Shown piece by piece: positions 53,394-61,876 of a stretch of 64,000 bases of DNA. The notes beneath the pieces were generated by a model that ran no database searches, had not been told where the DNA came from, and worked only from the letters and a program-made list of their open reading frames with translations. Each line of letters begins with the position of its first letter. Position 1 is the first letter of the stretch. The DNA comes from CAIUPE01 sp037131735 (GTDB lineage Bacteria > Pseudomonadota > Alphaproteobacteria > Rhizobiales > Beijerinckiaceae), in assembly GCA_037131735.1 (NCBI GenBank), contig JBAXQM010000007.1:43909-107908 (forward strand). The letters run 5' to 3'. The position numbers and the translations under genes were made by a program.

Positions 53394-56339
53394 TTATTTA
53401 GCCGCAATTGAGCTCGCCTTTGACTTTTGGGATTTTTCGGCTTTCGGCGGCCGTCTGGACATGATTTCCGCGAGGAATCGAGCGGTATGTCCCTTATTGC
53501 CCTTCACAATATCTTCAGGCGTACCTTGAGCGACAATAACGCCGCCGCCATCTCCACCTTCCGGTCCCATATCAATGACCCAGTCGGCGGTTTTGACCAC
53601 TTCGAGATTATGTTCGATCACAATGACCGTGTTGCCCTGATCGACAAGCTCATGCAGCACCTCGAGGAGCTTGGCCACGTCATGGAAATGGAGGCCGGTG
53701 GTGGGCTCATCGAGAATATAGAGTGTTCGGCCGGTCGCGCGGCGTGAGAGCTCTTTGGAGAGTTTGACGCGTTGCGCTTCACCACCCGAGAGCGTTGTCG
53801 CTTGTTGACCAACCTTAATATAGTCGAGGCCGACGCGGGCGAGGGTCTCCATCTTCTCGCGGATTGAGGGCACTGCTTTGAACAGATTGGCGGCTTCTTC
53901 AACGGTCATGTCGAGGAGATCGGCAATGGACTTATCACGGAATTTTACTTCGAGCGTCTCGCGATCATAACGACGTCCTTTGCAGACATCGCATGTCACA
54001 TAGACATCGGGAAGGAAGTGCATCTCGATCTTGATGACGCCATCACCCTGACAGGCTTCGCAACGGCCCCCTTTGACATTGAAAGAGAAGCGCCCGGGTT
54101 GATAACCGCGCGCCTTTGCTTCGGGCAATTCCGCGTACCACTCACGTATTGGTGTGAAGGCACCGGTATAGGTCGCGGGATTGGACCGCGGCGTACGACC
54201 AATTGGTGATTGATCGATATCGATGACTTTGTCGAGATGTTCGAGACCTTCAATGCGGTCAAACGGAGCCGGTTGTTCAAAGGCACCATTCAATCGCCGC
54301 GCGACCGCACGATAAAGCGTGTCGATGATCAAAGTTGATTTGCCACCACCTGAAACACCTGTGATGCAGGTGAATGTTCCGAGCGGAATTTCCGCCGTTA
54401 CATTTTTTAGATTGTTACCGCGCGCACCAACGAGTTTGAGCATTCGGCCTTTTTGCGGCTTGCGACGTTGCGGCGGGGTTGGCACACCCATCTCGCCTTT
54501 GAGATATTTTCCGGTCAATGATTTCGGATGATCAAGAATATCTTGCGGTTGGCCTTCAGCAACGATCTTGCCACCGTGAATACCCGCACCTGGGCCGACA
54601 TCGACGACCCAGTCCGCTTGCAAGATGGCATCTTCGTCATGTTCAACAACGATCACCGTATTACCAAGATCACGCAATCTTTTGAGTGTACCGAGCAACC
54701 GCTCATTGTCTCGCTGATGAAGGCCGATTGAGGGTTCATCAAGAACATAAAGCACGCCCGAAAGGCCTGAGCCGATTTGCGAAGCCAAGCGAATACGTTG
54801 GCTTTCACCGCCCGAGAGCGAACCGGAGTTACGCGAGAGCGTGAGATAATCAAGACCGACATCGACAAGAAATGTTAGACGATCACGAATTTCCTTTAAG
54901 ATACGACCGGCGATTTCATTCTGCTTTTTCGAGAGCGCTTTAGGCAAACGTTCAAACCAGCGATGTGCTTCAGCGACAGAAAATTTCGATACATCTGCGA
55001 TGTGATGATTGTCGATTTTGACCGCAAGCGCTTCGGGTTTCAAACGATGGCCATTACAAGCCGAGCACGGCGTCTCCGACATGAAGCGACCGATTTCTTC
55101 GCGCGCCCAATCGCTATCGGTTTCTTTCCAACGGCGTTCAAGATTATTAACCACGCCTTCGAACGGCTTTTTCACCGTATATTTGCGCGCACCATCATCA
55201 TAGGAAAAGCGGATTTCTTCATCGTCGGTTCCAAAGAGCACCGCTTCACGTGCTTTCTTTGTCAACTCGCTCCACTTGTTGGTGAGCTTAAAACCAAAAT
55301 GGCTGCCGAGCGCCTGTAAGGTTTGCGCATAATAAGGCGAGCTGGATTTCGCCCAAGGGGCAACAGCACCCGCCTTCAAGGTGAGGCTATCATCAGGGAT
55401 AACTAGATCAGGATCGATGCGCATCTCATGGCCCAAGCCGTCACAAACAGGGCAAGCGCCAAAAGGATTGTTGAAAGAAAACAGACGCGGCTCAATTTCG
55501 GGAATCGTAAAGCCAGAAACAGGGCAAGCAAATTTACGTGAAAAGATCACGCGCTTGGCTTCACCTTTGGTTTCTTTCTCGTCGGCGAATTCAACTACAG
55601 CAATGCCATCAGCCAATTCGAGAATTGTCTCGAGACTCTCAGCAAGGCGCGCGGCGATATCAGCGCGCACGACAATACGATCCACAACAACATCAATATC
55701 GTGTTTCAGCTTTTTATCGAGCGGCGGTGCTTCGGGAATTTCATAAAACTTCCCGTCTATTTTTACGCGTTGGAATCCGCGTTTTTGGAAATCGGCAAGC
55801 TCTTTGCGATATTCGCCTTTGCGGCCACGCACGACGGGCGCGAGTAAATAGAGACGCGTCTTCTCCGGTAGCGCCAAAATGCGATCTACCATTTGTTGAA
55901 CGGTCTGACTTTCAATCGGCAAACCCGTTGCGGGTGAATAGGGAATACCAGCACGCGCAAAGAGCAGGCGCATATAGTCGTAAATTTCGGTGACAGTACC
56001 GACAGTAGAACGCGGATTTTTTGATGTCGTCTTTTGTTCAATGGAAATGGCTGGCGAGAGCCCATCAATCTGGTCGACATCGGGCTTCTGCATCATTTCC
56101 AAAAATTGACGGGCATAGGCCGAAAGGCTCTCGACATAACGACGCTGGCCTTCAGCATAAATCGTGTCGAAAGCGAGCGAGGATTTGCCGGAGCCCGAGA
56201 GCCCCGTGAAGACGACGAGGCGGTCGCGCGGAATGGTCAGATCGACATTTTTGAGATTATGCTCGCGGGCGCCGCGGATGGAAATGGTGCGCGCGTCGCG
56301 GCCTGAGCCGGAATTAAAGAGGTCGTCGAGCTTTGCCAT
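53394..56339 (-). CDS. uvrA: excinuclease ABC subunit A
   Basis: A 981-residue DNA-damage sensor of nucleotide excision repair. It holds two ABC ATPase modules: Walker A GLSGSGKSSLAFD and GVSGGGKSTLI, with signature motifs LSGGESQRIRLA and LSGGEAQRVKLS. Zinc modules are intact (CPVSGF...CPVC and CEAC...CDVC). The interaction region GRTPRSNPATYTGAF is normal. The C-terminal tail is Lys/Ser-rich. It is divergent from ssb; the shared 263-bp region holds a LexA box. Confidence 0.98.
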   Translation of the reverse strand: MAKLDDLFNSGSGRDARTISIRGAREHNLKNVDLTIPRDRLVVFTGLSGSGKSSLAFDTIYAEGQRRYVESLSAYARQFLEMMQKPDVDQIDGLSPAISIEQKTTSKNPRSTVGTVTEIYDYMRLLFARAGIPYSPATGLPIESQTVQQMVDRILALPEKTRLYLLAPVVRGRKGEYRKELADFQKRGFQRVKIDGKFYEIPEAPPLDKKLKHDIDVVVDRIVVRADIAARLAESLETILELADGIAVVEFADEKETKGEAKRVIFSRKFACPVSGFTIPEIEPRLFSFNNPFGACPVCDGLGHEMRIDPDLVIPDDSLTLKAGAVAPWAKSSSPYYAQTLQALGSHFGFKLTNKWSELTKKAREAVLFGTDDEEIRFSYDDGARKYTVKKPFEGVVNNLERRWKETDSDWAREEIGRFMSETPCSACNGHRLKPEALAVKIDNHHIADVSKFSVAEAHRWFERLPKALSKKQNEIAGRILKEIRDRLTFLVDVGLDYLTLSRNSGSLSGGESQRIRLASQIGSGLSGVLYVLDEPSIGLHQRDNERLLGTLKRLRDLGNTVIVVEHDEDAILQADWVVDVGPGAGIHGGKIVAEGQPQDILDHPKSLTGKYLKGEMGVPTPPQRRKPQKGRMLKLVGARGNNLKNVTAEIPLGTFTCITGVSGGGKSTLIIDTLYRAVARRLNGAFEQPAPFDRIEGLEHLDKVIDIDQSPIGRTPRSNPATYTGAFTPIREWYAELPEAKARGYQPGRFSFNVKGGRCEACQGDGVIKIEMHFLPDVYVTCDVCKGRRYDRETLEVKFRDKSIADLLDMTVEEAANLFKAVPSIREKMETLARVGLDYIKVGQQATTLSGGEAQRVKLSKELSRRATGRTLYILDEPTTGLHFHDVAKLLEVLHELVDQGNTVIVIEHNLEVVKTADWVIDMGPEGGDGGGVIVAQGTPEDIVKGNKGHTARFLAEIMSRRPPKAEKSQKSKASSIAAK

Positions 56340-56418
56340 AACATCATCCCGTCTTGCCGTTGCGGCTCTACCTAATGTGTCCTTGGTAAGAGCGCCATAA
56401 GGCCACCATGTTTTCTGG

Positions 56419-56447
56419 TTGACATACGGATGAGCCTCATGTTGGAT
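56419..56447 (+). promoter_or_regulatory. candidate ssb promoter
   Basis: A perfect -35 TTGACA (56419-56424) is followed after 17 bp by TTGGAT (56442-56447), a weak -10. The LexA box starts 2 bp downstream, a position in which bound LexA would block transcription. The start site is inferred, giving a leader of about 150 nt. Confidence 0.5.
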
Positions 56448-56449
56448 GA

Positions 56450-56464
56450 GAACATATCAGGAAC
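56450..56464 (+). promoter_or_regulatory. LexA (SOS) box between uvrA and ssb
   Basis: The sequence GAACATATCAGGAAC is GAAC-N7-GAAC, the reverse of the alphaproteobacterial LexA operator GTTC-N7-GTTC, with both half-sites perfect. It lies in the shared upstream region of the divergent uvrA and ssb, both known SOS genes in this class. Confidence 0.85.
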
Positions 56465-56602
56465 AAGGGGTGTTTTCTATCTTCTTAGACGGAGTGGGGC
56501 GCCTGTCCATGTGGATAACCGTGTTCAGAGGGGCCCTTTGCCGGATGGCTTCGGCTAGGGTCTGTCATCACTATTTAGCGCGAGAAAGAGCGGGAGCGGA
56601 TT

Positions 56603-57076
56603 ATGTCAGGCAGCGTCAACAAGGTGATTTTGGTTGGAAATGTTGGGCGTGATCCGGAAGTGCGGCGGCTGAATTCGGGCGAGCCTGTCTGCAATTTCTC
56701 TCTCGCAACGACTGAATCTTGGCGCGATAAGGCCACGGGCGAACGTAAAGAACGCACCGAATGGCATAATGTCGTGATCTTCAACGAGAACCTCGCCAAG
56801 GTTGCCGAGCAATATGTGAAAAAGGGCTCGAAGCTTTATCTCGAGGGTCAACTACAGACCCGCAAATATACCGATAAGAATGGCCAGGAACGCACAGCGA
56901 CAGAAATTGTCTTGCAGCGCTATCGTGGCGAAATGACTTTGCTTGATGGTCGCGGCGGCGGATCGAGCTCGAGCGATGATGGCGGATCCGTATCTTATGG
57001 CGGCGGTCGCGCATCAGGTGGCGCGCCAGCGGTCACGAGCCGTGGTGGCGAAATCGACGACGATATTCCGTTTTGA
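56603..57076 (+). CDS. ssb: single-stranded DNA-binding protein
   Basis: A 157-residue OB-fold protein that coats ssDNA. The N-terminal VNKVILVGNVGRDPEVR and WRDKATGERKERTEWHNV are typical. A Gly/Ser-rich linker leads to the acidic tail EIDDDIPF, which recruits partner proteins. The start at 56603 follows GGGAGCGGA. It is divergent from uvrA under a shared LexA box. Confidence 0.97.
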   Translation: MSGSVNKVILVGNVGRDPEVRRLNSGEPVCNFSLATTESWRDKATGERKERTEWHNVVIFNENLAKVAEQYVKKGSKLYLEGQLQTRKYTDKNGQERTATEIVLQRYRGEMTLLDGRGGGSSSSDDGGSVSYGGGRASGGAPAVTSRGGEIDDDIPF

Positions 57077-57387
57077 GAACCAGCGCATATCGGACAGCTT
57101 GCCTTTCGATTGCACCCATTGAGCGGGCGTCATTCGCTAATGTGCGTTTGAGCCTTCGTCTTTGAGCTCTTGGCTCAAAAATGTTTCCGTACATAAATGC
57201 AGTTTTTATAGCTTTTGCCCGGCCGGATTATGAATTAAGTGCCTTTCGTCAATTAGCGATTATTTCCATCTAATAACTAATTGATTTTACTTATGAATTT
57301 GGCCGTGGAGAGTGCGGTTTTTTATTAGGAGCTAAGGCGGGAATCGGCTAAACAAAATCGTCGTGATTCCTTAGCGGAATCGCGTTT
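57077..57387 (+). other. 311-bp gap between ssb and gyrA
   Basis: No gene is seen. TTTGAGCC (57147-57154) can pair with GGCTCAAA (57172-57179), or the inner TTTGAGC (57161-57167) with GCTCAAA (57173-57179); these are probable end structures of the ssb transcript, without a clear U-run. An AT-rich stretch (about 57200-57300) probably holds the gyrA promoter, though I cannot place it. The last 48 bp contain three GANTC sites and alternative hairpins. Confidence 0.6.
57340..57384 (+). promoter_or_regulatory. GANTC cluster and alternative hairpins before gyrA
   Basis: GANTC occurs at 57341-57345, 57365-57369 and 57377-57381. The middle GATTCC (57365-57370) can pair upstream with GGAATC (57340-57345) or downstream in a 9-bp stem (57362-57370 with 57376-57384, one G-U, loop TTAGC) that ends 3 bases before the GTG start. 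The two folds exclude each other. GANTC is the CcrM methylation target in alphaproteobacteria. Confidence 0.5.
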
Positions 57388-60159
57388 GTGTTCTCCGCTT
57401 TGCGAGCCCCTATTTTGTCCGATAATCCCGTTTCGCCCATCGTCCCGACCCCGCAGGACATCCGCCCGGTTTCGATCACCGACGAGATGAAGCGCTCCTA
57501 TCTTGATTACGCGATGAGCGTGATTGTATCGCGGGCGCTTCCTGATGCGCGGGATGGGCTAAAGCCCGTTCATCGCCGCATTCTCTATTCGATGATCGAG
57601 AATGGCTACACGCCCGATAAGCCTTATCGTAAGTCGGCGCGCGTCGTGGGTGACGTTATTGGTAAATATCACCCGCATGGTGACCAATCGATCTATGACG
57701 CGCTTGTGCGTATGGCGCAGGATTTCTCCATGCGTCTGCCGCTCATCGACGGGCAGGGCAATTTCGGTTCGGTTGATGGCGATCCCGCCGCCGCGATGCG
57801 TTACACGGAAGTGCGGCTGGCGAAGCCCGCAATGTCGATCGTTACCGATCTTGACGAAGACACTGTAGATTTCCAACCGAACTATGACGGCTCAGAACAT
57901 GAGCCGGTTGTTCTTCCTGCACGTTTCCCCAATCTTCTCGTCAATGGCGCTGGCGGTATCGCTGTGGGTATGGCGACGAATATTCCTCCGCATAATCTTG
58001 GCGAAGTCATTGATGCCTGTCTCGCTTATATTGCCGATCCCGCCATCGGTATCGATCGTTTGATTGAAATCGTACCCGGTCCAGATTTCCCCACAGGCGG
58101 AACGATTCTTGGACGTGGCGGTGTGCGTGCGGCCTATCATATTGGTCGCGGTTCCGTTGTTGTGCGCGCCAAGGCGACCATTGAGACAGGCAAGCAAGGT
58201 CGTGAAGCGATTATCATCACCGAGATTCCCTATCAGGTGAATAAGGCGCATCTCATCGAGAAAATTGCAGAGCTCGTGCGCGAGAAGCGCGTCGAAGGTA
58301 TTTCCGATCTGCGTGATGAATCTGATCGTGACGGCATGCGTATCGTCATTGAATTGAAACGCGATGCGGTTGGCGATGTGGTGCTCAATCAGCTGTGGCG
58401 CTTCACACAATTACAATCGAGCTTTGGCTGCAACATGGTGGCGCTTAATGGGGGGCGTCCTGAAGTGTTCAACCTGCTCGATTTCATTCGGGCCTTTGTT
58501 GAATTCCGCGAAGAGGTTGTCAGTCGCCGTACAAAGTTTAGGCTTGGCAAAGCGCGTGATCGTGCTCACGTCTTGGTTGGACTTGCGATTGCAGTCGCCA
58601 ATATTGATGAGATCATCCATCTGATCCGCACCGCGCTCGATCCGAATACCGCGCGCGAATCCATGATGGAACGTGAATGGCCTGCGCAAGATGTGGCGGC
58701 ACTCGTCGAATTGATTGCTGACCCGCGTCATAAAGTTTCTCATGAAGGCACCTATCGGCTGTCTGATGCGCAAGCGCGCGCCATTCTCGAATTGCGATTG
58801 GCGCGTTTAACCGCTCTGGGTCGTGATGAAATTGCCGATGAGTTGAATAAGATCGCTGTCGAGATTGCGGACTATCTCGATATTCTGCGGTCTCGCTCAC
58901 GGATCATGTCGATCATTTCGGATGAATTAAACGAGGTGAAGTCGGCCTATGCGACGCCGCGCAAAACTGATTTTGTAGAGTGGGATGCCGATGTTGAGGA
59001 TGAAGATCTCATCCAGAGACAGGATATGGTCGTCACCGTGTCGCATGCGGGTTATATCAAGCGTGTGCCGCTATCGACCTACCGTGCGCAGCGTCGCGGC
59101 GGCAAAGGTCGTTCCGGTATGCAAACGCGTGATGAGGACTTTGTCAGCCGTTTGTTTGTTGCGTCAACCCACACGCCCATTCTGTTTTTCTCGTCGATGG
59201 GGCAAGCCTATAAAGAAAAAGTCTGGCGCTTGCCGGAAGCAGCACCCAATGCGCGCGGTAAAGCACTCATCAACATGTTGCCGCTTGATGCGGGAGAGCG
59301 CATCACAACAATCATGCCTCTTCCCGAGAATGAAGAGGATTGGGATCGTCTCGATGTGATGTTTGCGACCGCCCGTGGCAATGTCCGCCGCAATAAATTG
59401 TCGGATTTCACGCAGGTTAACAAAGCCGGTAAGATTGCGATGAAACTTGATGAAGGCGATATGATCGTCGATGTGCAAATCTGCACGGCTGATGATGATG
59501 TGCTTCTCACAACGGCAGATGGTCAATCGATCCGCTTCGCGGTTGATGATGTGCGCGTCTTTAAGGGACGCGATTCGACGGGCGTTCGCGGCATCAATCT
59601 CGCCAAAGAAGATCACGTGATCTCTATGGCGATCTTGCGCCATGTCGATGCGTCCGCTGAAGAGCGTTTGGCCTATATTCGCATGCGCCGCGCGGTTGCG
59701 GGGGAGACCACGCAAGATGAAGCGCCAATGGATGAAGAATTGTCAGGTGAAGCAGCGATTTCGCAAGAGCGTTACGCCGAGCTTTCCGCTCGTGAACAGG
59801 TCATCCTGACAATTTCTGAACAAGGTTACGGCAAGCGCAGTCTTGCCTATGAATATCGCGTCACCGGCCGTGGGGGCAAAGGTATCGTCGCGATGGCGGT
59901 TAATGAGCGTAACGGAAAACTCGTTGCCTCATTCCCGGTCGAGATGTCGGACCAGATCATGTTGGTCACTGATGGCGGTCAGCTTATTCGTTGTCCGGTC
60001 GATGGAATCCGTATTGCGGGTCGTGCCACGCAAGGCGTCACCGTCTTCAATACGGCGGAAGGTGAACGTGTTGTCTCGGTCGAGCGTATCAGTGATGACG
60101 GCATGGACGATGCCGAGACTTCAGAGTCTGGTGACGATCAAACGGCCGATAACACCTGA
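57388..60159 (+). CDS. gyrA: DNA gyrase subunit A
   Basis: A protein of up to 923 residues, the cleavage and strand-passage subunit of gyrase. The catalytic Tyr is in AAMRYTEVRLAK. The GyrA box QRRGGKG is present and confirms gyrase over topoisomerase IV, and six C-terminal beta-pinwheel repeats follow. The start is uncertain: GTG 57388 has a hairpin instead of a good Shine-Dalgarno sequence, and TTG 57415 (giving LSDNPVSP) is possible. The quinolone-determining segment reads HPHGDQSIYD, with Gln where E. coli has Ser83. The C-terminal tail is Asp/Glu-rich. coaD follows after 29 bp. Confidence 0.96.
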   Translation: MFSALRAPILSDNPVSPIVPTPQDIRPVSITDEMKRSYLDYAMSVIVSRALPDARDGLKPVHRRILYSMIENGYTPDKPYRKSARVVGDVIGKYHPHGDQSIYDALVRMAQDFSMRLPLIDGQGNFGSVDGDPAAAMRYTEVRLAKPAMSIVTDLDEDTVDFQPNYDGSEHEPVVLPARFPNLLVNGAGGIAVGMATNIPPHNLGEVIDACLAYIADPAIGIDRLIEIVPGPDFPTGGTILGRGGVRAAYHIGRGSVVVRAKATIETGKQGREAIIITEIPYQVNKAHLIEKIAELVREKRVEGISDLRDESDRDGMRIVIELKRDAVGDVVLNQLWRFTQLQSSFGCNMVALNGGRPEVFNLLDFIRAFVEFREEVVSRRTKFRLGKARDRAHVLVGLAIAVANIDEIIHLIRTALDPNTARESMMEREWPAQDVAALVELIADPRHKVSHEGTYRLSDAQARAILELRLARLTALGRDEIADELNKIAVEIADYLDILRSRSRIMSIISDELNEVKSAYATPRKTDFVEWDADVEDEDLIQRQDMVVTVSHAGYIKRVPLSTYRAQRRGGKGRSGMQTRDEDFVSRLFVASTHTPILFFSSMGQAYKEKVWRLPEAAPNARGKALINMLPLDAGERITTIMPLPENEEDWDRLDVMFATARGNVRRNKLSDFTQVNKAGKIAMKLDEGDMIVDVQICTADDDVLLTTADGQSIRFAVDDVRVFKGRDSTGVRGINLAKEDHVISMAILRHVDASAEERLAYIRMRRAVAGETTQDEAPMDEELSGEAAISQERYAELSAREQVILTISEQGYGKRSLAYEYRVTGRGGKGIVAMAVNERNGKLVASFPVEMSDQIMLVTDGGQLIRCPVDGIRIAGRATQGVTVFNTAEGERVVSVERISDDGMDDAETSESGDDQTADNT

Positions 60160-60188
60160 GTGCGGCTTTTTTCGAAAGGTCAAATACA

Positions 60189-60701
60189 ATGACGTCTCCG
60201 AGACTGCGCAAAGGCCTTTACGCGGGATCATTTGATCCTTTAACACTCGGCCATGTCGATGTCATCGCAAGAGCTTGCGCGATGGTTGATCATTTGACCA
60301 TTGCTATTGGTGTTCATCCGGGTAAGGCACCACTTTTCTCAGCTGATGAACGCGCCGCCATGATCCGCGAGAGCGTGGGCGCGTTGGCGCATTCAGCGGG
60401 AACGGCACTCGACGTTATCACCTTTGATGATCTTGCTGTGAATGCTGCCAAGCGCGTCGATGCGACATTGCTTATCCGCGGTCTGCGTGACGGCACCGAC
60501 TTTGATTATGAAATGCAAATGGCGGGGATGAATGGTGTCATGGCACCGAAAATCAATACGGTTTTTATTCCCGCATCTCCGTCCGTGCGCCCCATCACCG
60601 CCACATTGGTGAGGCAAATCGCGAAAATGGGCGGTGACGTCAAGGACTTCGTGCCGCCTACCGTAGCTCCGAAACTTTTGCAAAAAATTAAATCTGTTTG
60701 A
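60189..60701 (+). CDS. coaD: phosphopantetheine adenylyltransferase
   Basis: A 170-residue nucleotidyltransferase catalysing the fourth step of coenzyme A synthesis. The nucleotide-binding GSFDPLTLGHVDVI motif, LLIRGLRDGTDFDYE and RPITATLVRQIAKMGGDV are all present. The family ISSS segment reads ITAT, a mild variant. It lies between gyrA and the cyclophilins, a standard Hyphomicrobiales order. Confidence 0.96.
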   Translation: MTSPRLRKGLYAGSFDPLTLGHVDVIARACAMVDHLTIAIGVHPGKAPLFSADERAAMIRESVGALAHSAGTALDVITFDDLAVNAAKRVDATLLIRGLRDGTDFDYEMQMAGMNGVMAPKINTVFIPASPSVRPITATLVRQIAKMGGDVKDFVPPTVAPKLLQKIKSV

Positions 60702-60745
60702 TTATTGGAATTGTGCGAAGGCTCACCTTTTTGGAGAAGGTCTCT

Positions 60746-61291
60746 ATGATCCGCGCTGCTCTCGTTGCTTTCATGCTTTTGTTTGGGGTGCAATATGCAA
60801 GCGCCCAAACGCTGGACCCGCAGAATACGCTTTATCTTGAATTAAAAGATGGTCGTGTTGTTATTCGGTTGCGCCCCGATCTCGCGCCCAAACATGTTGA
60901 GCAGATCAAGGCTCTCGTGCGGCAAGGTTTTTATGATGGCATTGTTTTTCATCGCGTAATCGAAGGCTTCATGGCGCAGACGGGCGATCCAACGGGAACG
61001 GGAATGGGCGGATCAAAACTTCCCAATCTTCCGGGTGAATTTACGCCGCAGCCCTTTAATAGAGGCACGTTGGGTATGGCGCGGTCGAATGATCCGAATT
61101 CAGCCAATTCGCAATTCTTTATTTGTTTTCAACCGTCCGCTTTCTTGAACGGCAAATATACTGTGTTCGGCGAAGTTGTATCCGGAATGGAATTTGTTGA
61201 TAAAATTAAGAAGGGTGATCAAGCCCAAAATGGTATGGTCAAAGGTCCCGATAAAATCGTAAAAATTCAAGTTATGGCTGACACAAACTAA
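60746..61291 (+). CDS. periplasmic cyclophilin-type peptidyl-prolyl isomerase
   Basis: A 181-residue PPIase with a cleavable signal peptide (residues 1-20, ending YASA). The cyclophilin core has FYDGIVFHRVIEGFMAQTGDPTGTG and NSQFFICF. ATG 60746 follows GGAGAAGG; the open frame back to 60698 overlaps coaD. It assists folding of exported proteins. The next gene encodes a cytoplasmic paralogue. Confidence 0.94.
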   Translation: MIRAALVAFMLLFGVQYASAQTLDPQNTLYLELKDGRVVIRLRPDLAPKHVEQIKALVRQGFYDGIVFHRVIEGFMAQTGDPTGTGMGGSKLPNLPGEFTPQPFNRGTLGMARSNDPNSANSQFFICFQPSAFLNGKYTVFGEVVSGMEFVDKIKKGDQAQNGMVKGPDKIVKIQVMADTN

Positions 61292-61304
61292 GGAACGAGA
61301 GTCA

Positions 61305-61853
61305 ATGGCTGCTAAACCTAAAGCGACAAAACCTAAAAAAGAAGCTCCGGCAAAGAAGGCAGCTCCTTCAGCGGGCGCTGCAAAAGCGGCGACCAAGAGC
61401 GGTAAGGATCATCTCGTTCTTGAGACGACAAAGGGTAATGTCGTTATCAAATTTCGTCCCGATCTTGCGCCTCATCATGTTGCACATATCAAGAAGCTAG
61501 CTGAAGAGGGTTTTTATGATGGCATCGTGTTCCATCGCGTTATTGATGGCTTTATGGCGCAAACTGGTTGCCCCCATGGCACTGGTACAGGCGGATCGAG
61601 CTATCCGAATTTGAAGCAAGAGTTCAATCCGGAACCGCATGTGAGAGGCACATGTTCCATGGCGCGCTCGTCAAATCCTGATAGCGCCAACTCGCAATTC
61701 TTTATCTGCTTTGATGATGCGCGCTTCCTCGACCGTCAATATACGGTTTGGGGCGAAGTCGTTGAAGGCATGGAGAATGTTGACAAGATCAAGCGCGGCG
61801 AACCTGTGCGTGATCCTGACAGCATCGTGAAAGCGAGTGTTGTTTCTCTTTAA
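61305..61853 (+). CDS. cytoplasmic cyclophilin with Lys/Ala/Pro-rich N-terminal tail
   Basis: A 182-residue PPIase. Residues 35-182 form a normal cyclophilin domain (FYDGIVFHRVIDGFMAQTGCPHGTG, NSQFFICFDDARFLDRQYTVWGEVVEGM). Residues 2-34 are a low-complexity tail of Ala, Lys and Pro (KPKATKPKKEAPAKKAAP) resembling histone H1 or AlgP tails; no signal peptide is present. The start is supported by GAACGAGAG upstream, and no internal ATG precedes the domain. It lies 13 bp after the periplasmic paralogue. Confidence 0.93.
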   Translation: MAAKPKATKPKKEAPAKKAAPSAGAAKAATKSGKDHLVLETTKGNVVIKFRPDLAPHHVAHIKKLAEEGFYDGIVFHRVIDGFMAQTGCPHGTGTGGSSYPNLKQEFNPEPHVRGTCSMARSSNPDSANSQFFICFDDARFLDRQYTVWGEVVEGMENVDKIKRGEPVRDPDSIVKASVVSL

Positions 61854-61876
61854 TTTCTCAAAGGCGGCGTTCGTCG

